A program made the position numbers and the translations under genes. From DAOTUL01 sp034437435 (lineage in GTDB: Bacteria > Chloroflexota > Anaerolineae > Aggregatilineales > Phototrophicaceae): DNA of 8,722 nucleotides. Under the pieces are notes generated by a model. That model had not been told where the DNA came from. It did not search any database and worked only from the letters and a program-made list of their open reading frames with translations. Each line of letters starts with the position of its first letter. The stretch's first letter is position 1. Positions 7,452 through 8,722 of this stretch are shown one piece after another. The DNA is taken from positions 1 to 8,722 of the forward strand of contig CAYQJO010000184.1 in the NCBI GenBank assembly GCA_964417785.1. Direction: 5' to 3'.

Positions 7452-7457
7452 TCCTTT
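7452..7457 (-). promoter_or_regulatory. Shine-Dalgarno deciding the araB start
   Basis: On the minus strand the sequence reads AAAGGA, then nine bases, then TTG at 7442. The upstream in-frame TTG at 7475 overlaps the end of the preceding gene and would place this Shine-Dalgarno inside the coding region. The downstream TTG is therefore the better start. Confidence 0.6.
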
Positions 7458-7471
7458 CTTCGTGGAATCTC

Positions 7472-8722
7472 TCAAGCCTTTGTCCGCGCCCGTACCGCTT
7501 TCTTGCCATGACAGTGCTTGAATTTTTTGCCGCTGCCGCAGGGGCAGGGGTCATTGCGTCCGGTCTGGGCGAAGCGCTTTTCCATTTCCATATCTTTTTG
7601 CGCCATATACATCATGACCTCCGCCGGGGCGCGACGGGCGCGAAGCTGCGCCGCCATGAAGCGCATGGGTTCGTCAATGTGGTTGAAAAACGCCCGGTAG
7701 CCGGCACAGAGATAATTCAGGCCGGGTTCACCGTCGGGGGTCTCGATGAAGCGGTTTTTAGGGCAGCCGCCGTTGCACACAAACCGGACTTCGCAGTCGC
7801 GGCAATATTGCGGTAGTTTATCGCGTTTGTCCTGACCGAAGCGGTACTGCTGTTCAGAACTGACCAAATCCTTGAGTGGGATGAACTGCATGTTGCCCAG
7901 CTTATAGGCCGGTTCCACGAAGTGATCGCAGGAGAAGACATCGCCGTTGTGTTCCATCGCCAGCGCTGTGCCGCAGGTCGGCTCGAAGACGCAGAGACCG
8001 GGCCGTTGGCCGGACCAGGCTGCCAGCGCGACATCGAATATCTGGACGAAGACCTTGCCGACATCCCGCCGTACCCACTCTTCGAAGATTTCGATTAAGA
8101 AGTCGCCGTATTGTTCCGCCGTGACCGACCGTTCCGTGACATCGCTGCCTTCCTGGTAGCCAGTGTCGTTGTCGCGCTCTACAATCGGGATGAACTGCAT
8201 AAATTGCGTGCCGACTTCATCACGCAGGAAGCGGTAGACTTCCAGCGGATAAGGCGCGTTGGCAGCGTGGACGGTCGTCAAGATGTTGAATTCCGCGCCA
8301 TGTTTCTTCAGAAAGTCCACACCGCGCAGAACCTTGTCCAGGGTTGGCTGGCCGCCTTTGTCCACGCGATATGCATCATGCAGGCGGTGCGGCCCGTCGA
8401 TGCTCACACCCAACAGAAAGTCGTTCTCCGCGTAGAATGCCGCCCATTCGTCGTCGATGGTGGTGCCGTTGGTTTGCAGCGCGTTGAAAATGCGCATCCC
8501 CGGTTTCTTATAGCGCTGCTGGTACTCGACCGCCGTCTTGAAGAAATCCAGGCCCATAAGGGTGGGTTCGCCGCCCTGCCAGGCGAAGGTGACTTCGGGG
8601 ACCTGCTGCGCTTCGATGTATTGTTTGGTGTATTCTTCCAGCAGATTTTCCGACATGCGGAACTGGCTATCGGGGTAAAGGCGCTCTTTTGACAGAAAAT
8701 AACAATACTTACAATCCAGGTT
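7472..8722 (-). CDS. Anaerobic sulfatase-maturase-type radical SAM/SPASM enzyme with C-terminal SEC-C motif (N-terminus outside window)
   Basis: Anaerobic sulfatase maturases oxidise an active-site Cys or Ser of sulfatases to formylglycine. The frame stays open to the right edge, so the ATG at 8656 is internal. The codons before it read NLDCKYCYFLSKERF, the last part of the CxxxCxxC cluster. The first Cys would be the codon just beyond the window. Counting from M at 8656, other motifs are WQGGEPTLMG (26-35), LQTNGT (60-65) and VSIDGPH (84-90). The SPASM region has C222, C228, C243, C285, C288, C294, C298 and C317, the same count and spacing style as anSME. CDHFV (243-247) contains the Asp that anSME uses as general base. 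A SEC-C zinc motif, NDPCPCGSGKKFKHC (368-382), ends the protein. It is the first gene seen in the block, 29 bases before araB. No sulfatase lies in the window, so the partner is unknown. Another peptide-modifying role is possible. Confidence 0.87.
   Translation of the reverse strand, partial: NLDCKYCYFLSKERLYPDSQFRMSENLLEEYTKQYIEAQQVPEVTFAWQGGEPTLMGLDFFKTAVEYQQRYKKPGMRIFNALQTNGTTIDDEWAAFYAENDFLLGVSIDGPHRLHDAYRVDKGGQPTLDKVLRGVDFLKKHGAEFNILTTVHAANAPYPLEVYRFLRDEVGTQFMQFIPIVERDNDTGYQEGSDVTERSVTAEQYGDFLIEIFEEWVRRDVGKVFVQIFDVALAAWSGQRPGLCVFEPTCGTALAMEHNGDVFSCDHFVEPAYKLGNMQFIPLKDLVSSEQQYRFGQDKRDKLPQYCRDCEVRFVCNGGCPKNRFIETPDGEPGLNYLCAGYRAFFNHIDEPMRFMAAQLRARRAPAEVMMYMAQKDMEMEKRFAQTGRNDPCPCGSGKKFKHCHGKKAVRARTKA

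Noticed and set aside
7443..7471. A promoter or terminator between the radical SAM gene and araB
   Set aside because: The gap is only 29 bases, is mostly taken up by the araB ribosome binding region, and shows no inverted repeat with a U-run or convincing -35/-10 pair.
7443..7475. An 11-residue N-terminal extension of AraB from a TTG at 7475
   Set aside because: It overlaps the previous gene's stop region and places the Shine-Dalgarno at 7452-7457 inside the coding sequence. The TTG at 7442 fits that site and the family start.
8111..8692. A 193-codon open frame on the plus strand opposite the radical SAM gene
   Set aside because: The minus strand carries the radical SAM motifs in full over this interval. 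The plus frame has no motif of its own.

Overview
The window is GC-rich, densely packed bacterial DNA. It carries a sugar-catabolism gene cluster. Seven genes on the minus strand read right to left as one compact block, with gaps of 2 to 29 bases or short overlaps, so they look like a single operon whose promoter lies beyond the right edge. An eighth gene, cut by the left edge, is on the plus strand and converges on the block. The sequence does not identify the organism. A radical-SAM sulfatase-maturase homologue, FucI/AraA-like isomerases and UroD-superfamily proteins in one sugar operon would fit an anaerobic or facultative polysaccharide degrader, for example in Chloroflexota or Planctomycetota, but this is a weak inference.

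Layout, left to right. Positions 1-497 (+) hold the C-terminal end of a large glycoside-hydrolase-like protein. A 57-base convergent gap follows, with a weak hairpin. Then on the minus strand: a 555-residue FucI-like sugar isomerase (555-2222); a 485-residue L-fucose/L-arabinose isomerase family protein (2242-3699); a 317-residue UroD/MtaA-superfamily protein (3699-4652); an AraD-type L-ribulose-5-phosphate 4-epimerase (4655-5305); a 159-residue UroD-superfamily protein lacking the middle of its fold (5318-5797); an AraB ribulokinase (5790 to about 7442); and an anaerobic sulfatase-maturase-type radical SAM enzyme with a SEC-C zinc tail (7472 to beyond 8722). No stretch longer than 300 bases lacks a gene. 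I saw no tRNA, rRNA, CRISPR array or insertion sequence.

How the genes may work together. AraB and AraD are two of the three steps of the classical L-arabinose route (L-ribulose to L-ribulose-5-P to D-xylulose-5-P). The third step, the isomerase, is not the usual AraA here. The candidates are two mutually divergent proteins of the FucI/AraA-like fold in tandem, which suggests a non-orthologous isomerase, a second aldose substrate, or both. Two UroD-superfamily genes sit among the sugar genes. They are not HemE by motif, and their role is unknown. The sulfatase-maturase homologue at the head of the block and the converging glycosidase suggest that the substrate is released from a complex, perhaps sulfated, polysaccharide. 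The most notable points are the two isomerases, the embedded UroD proteins and the internally deleted UroD copy.
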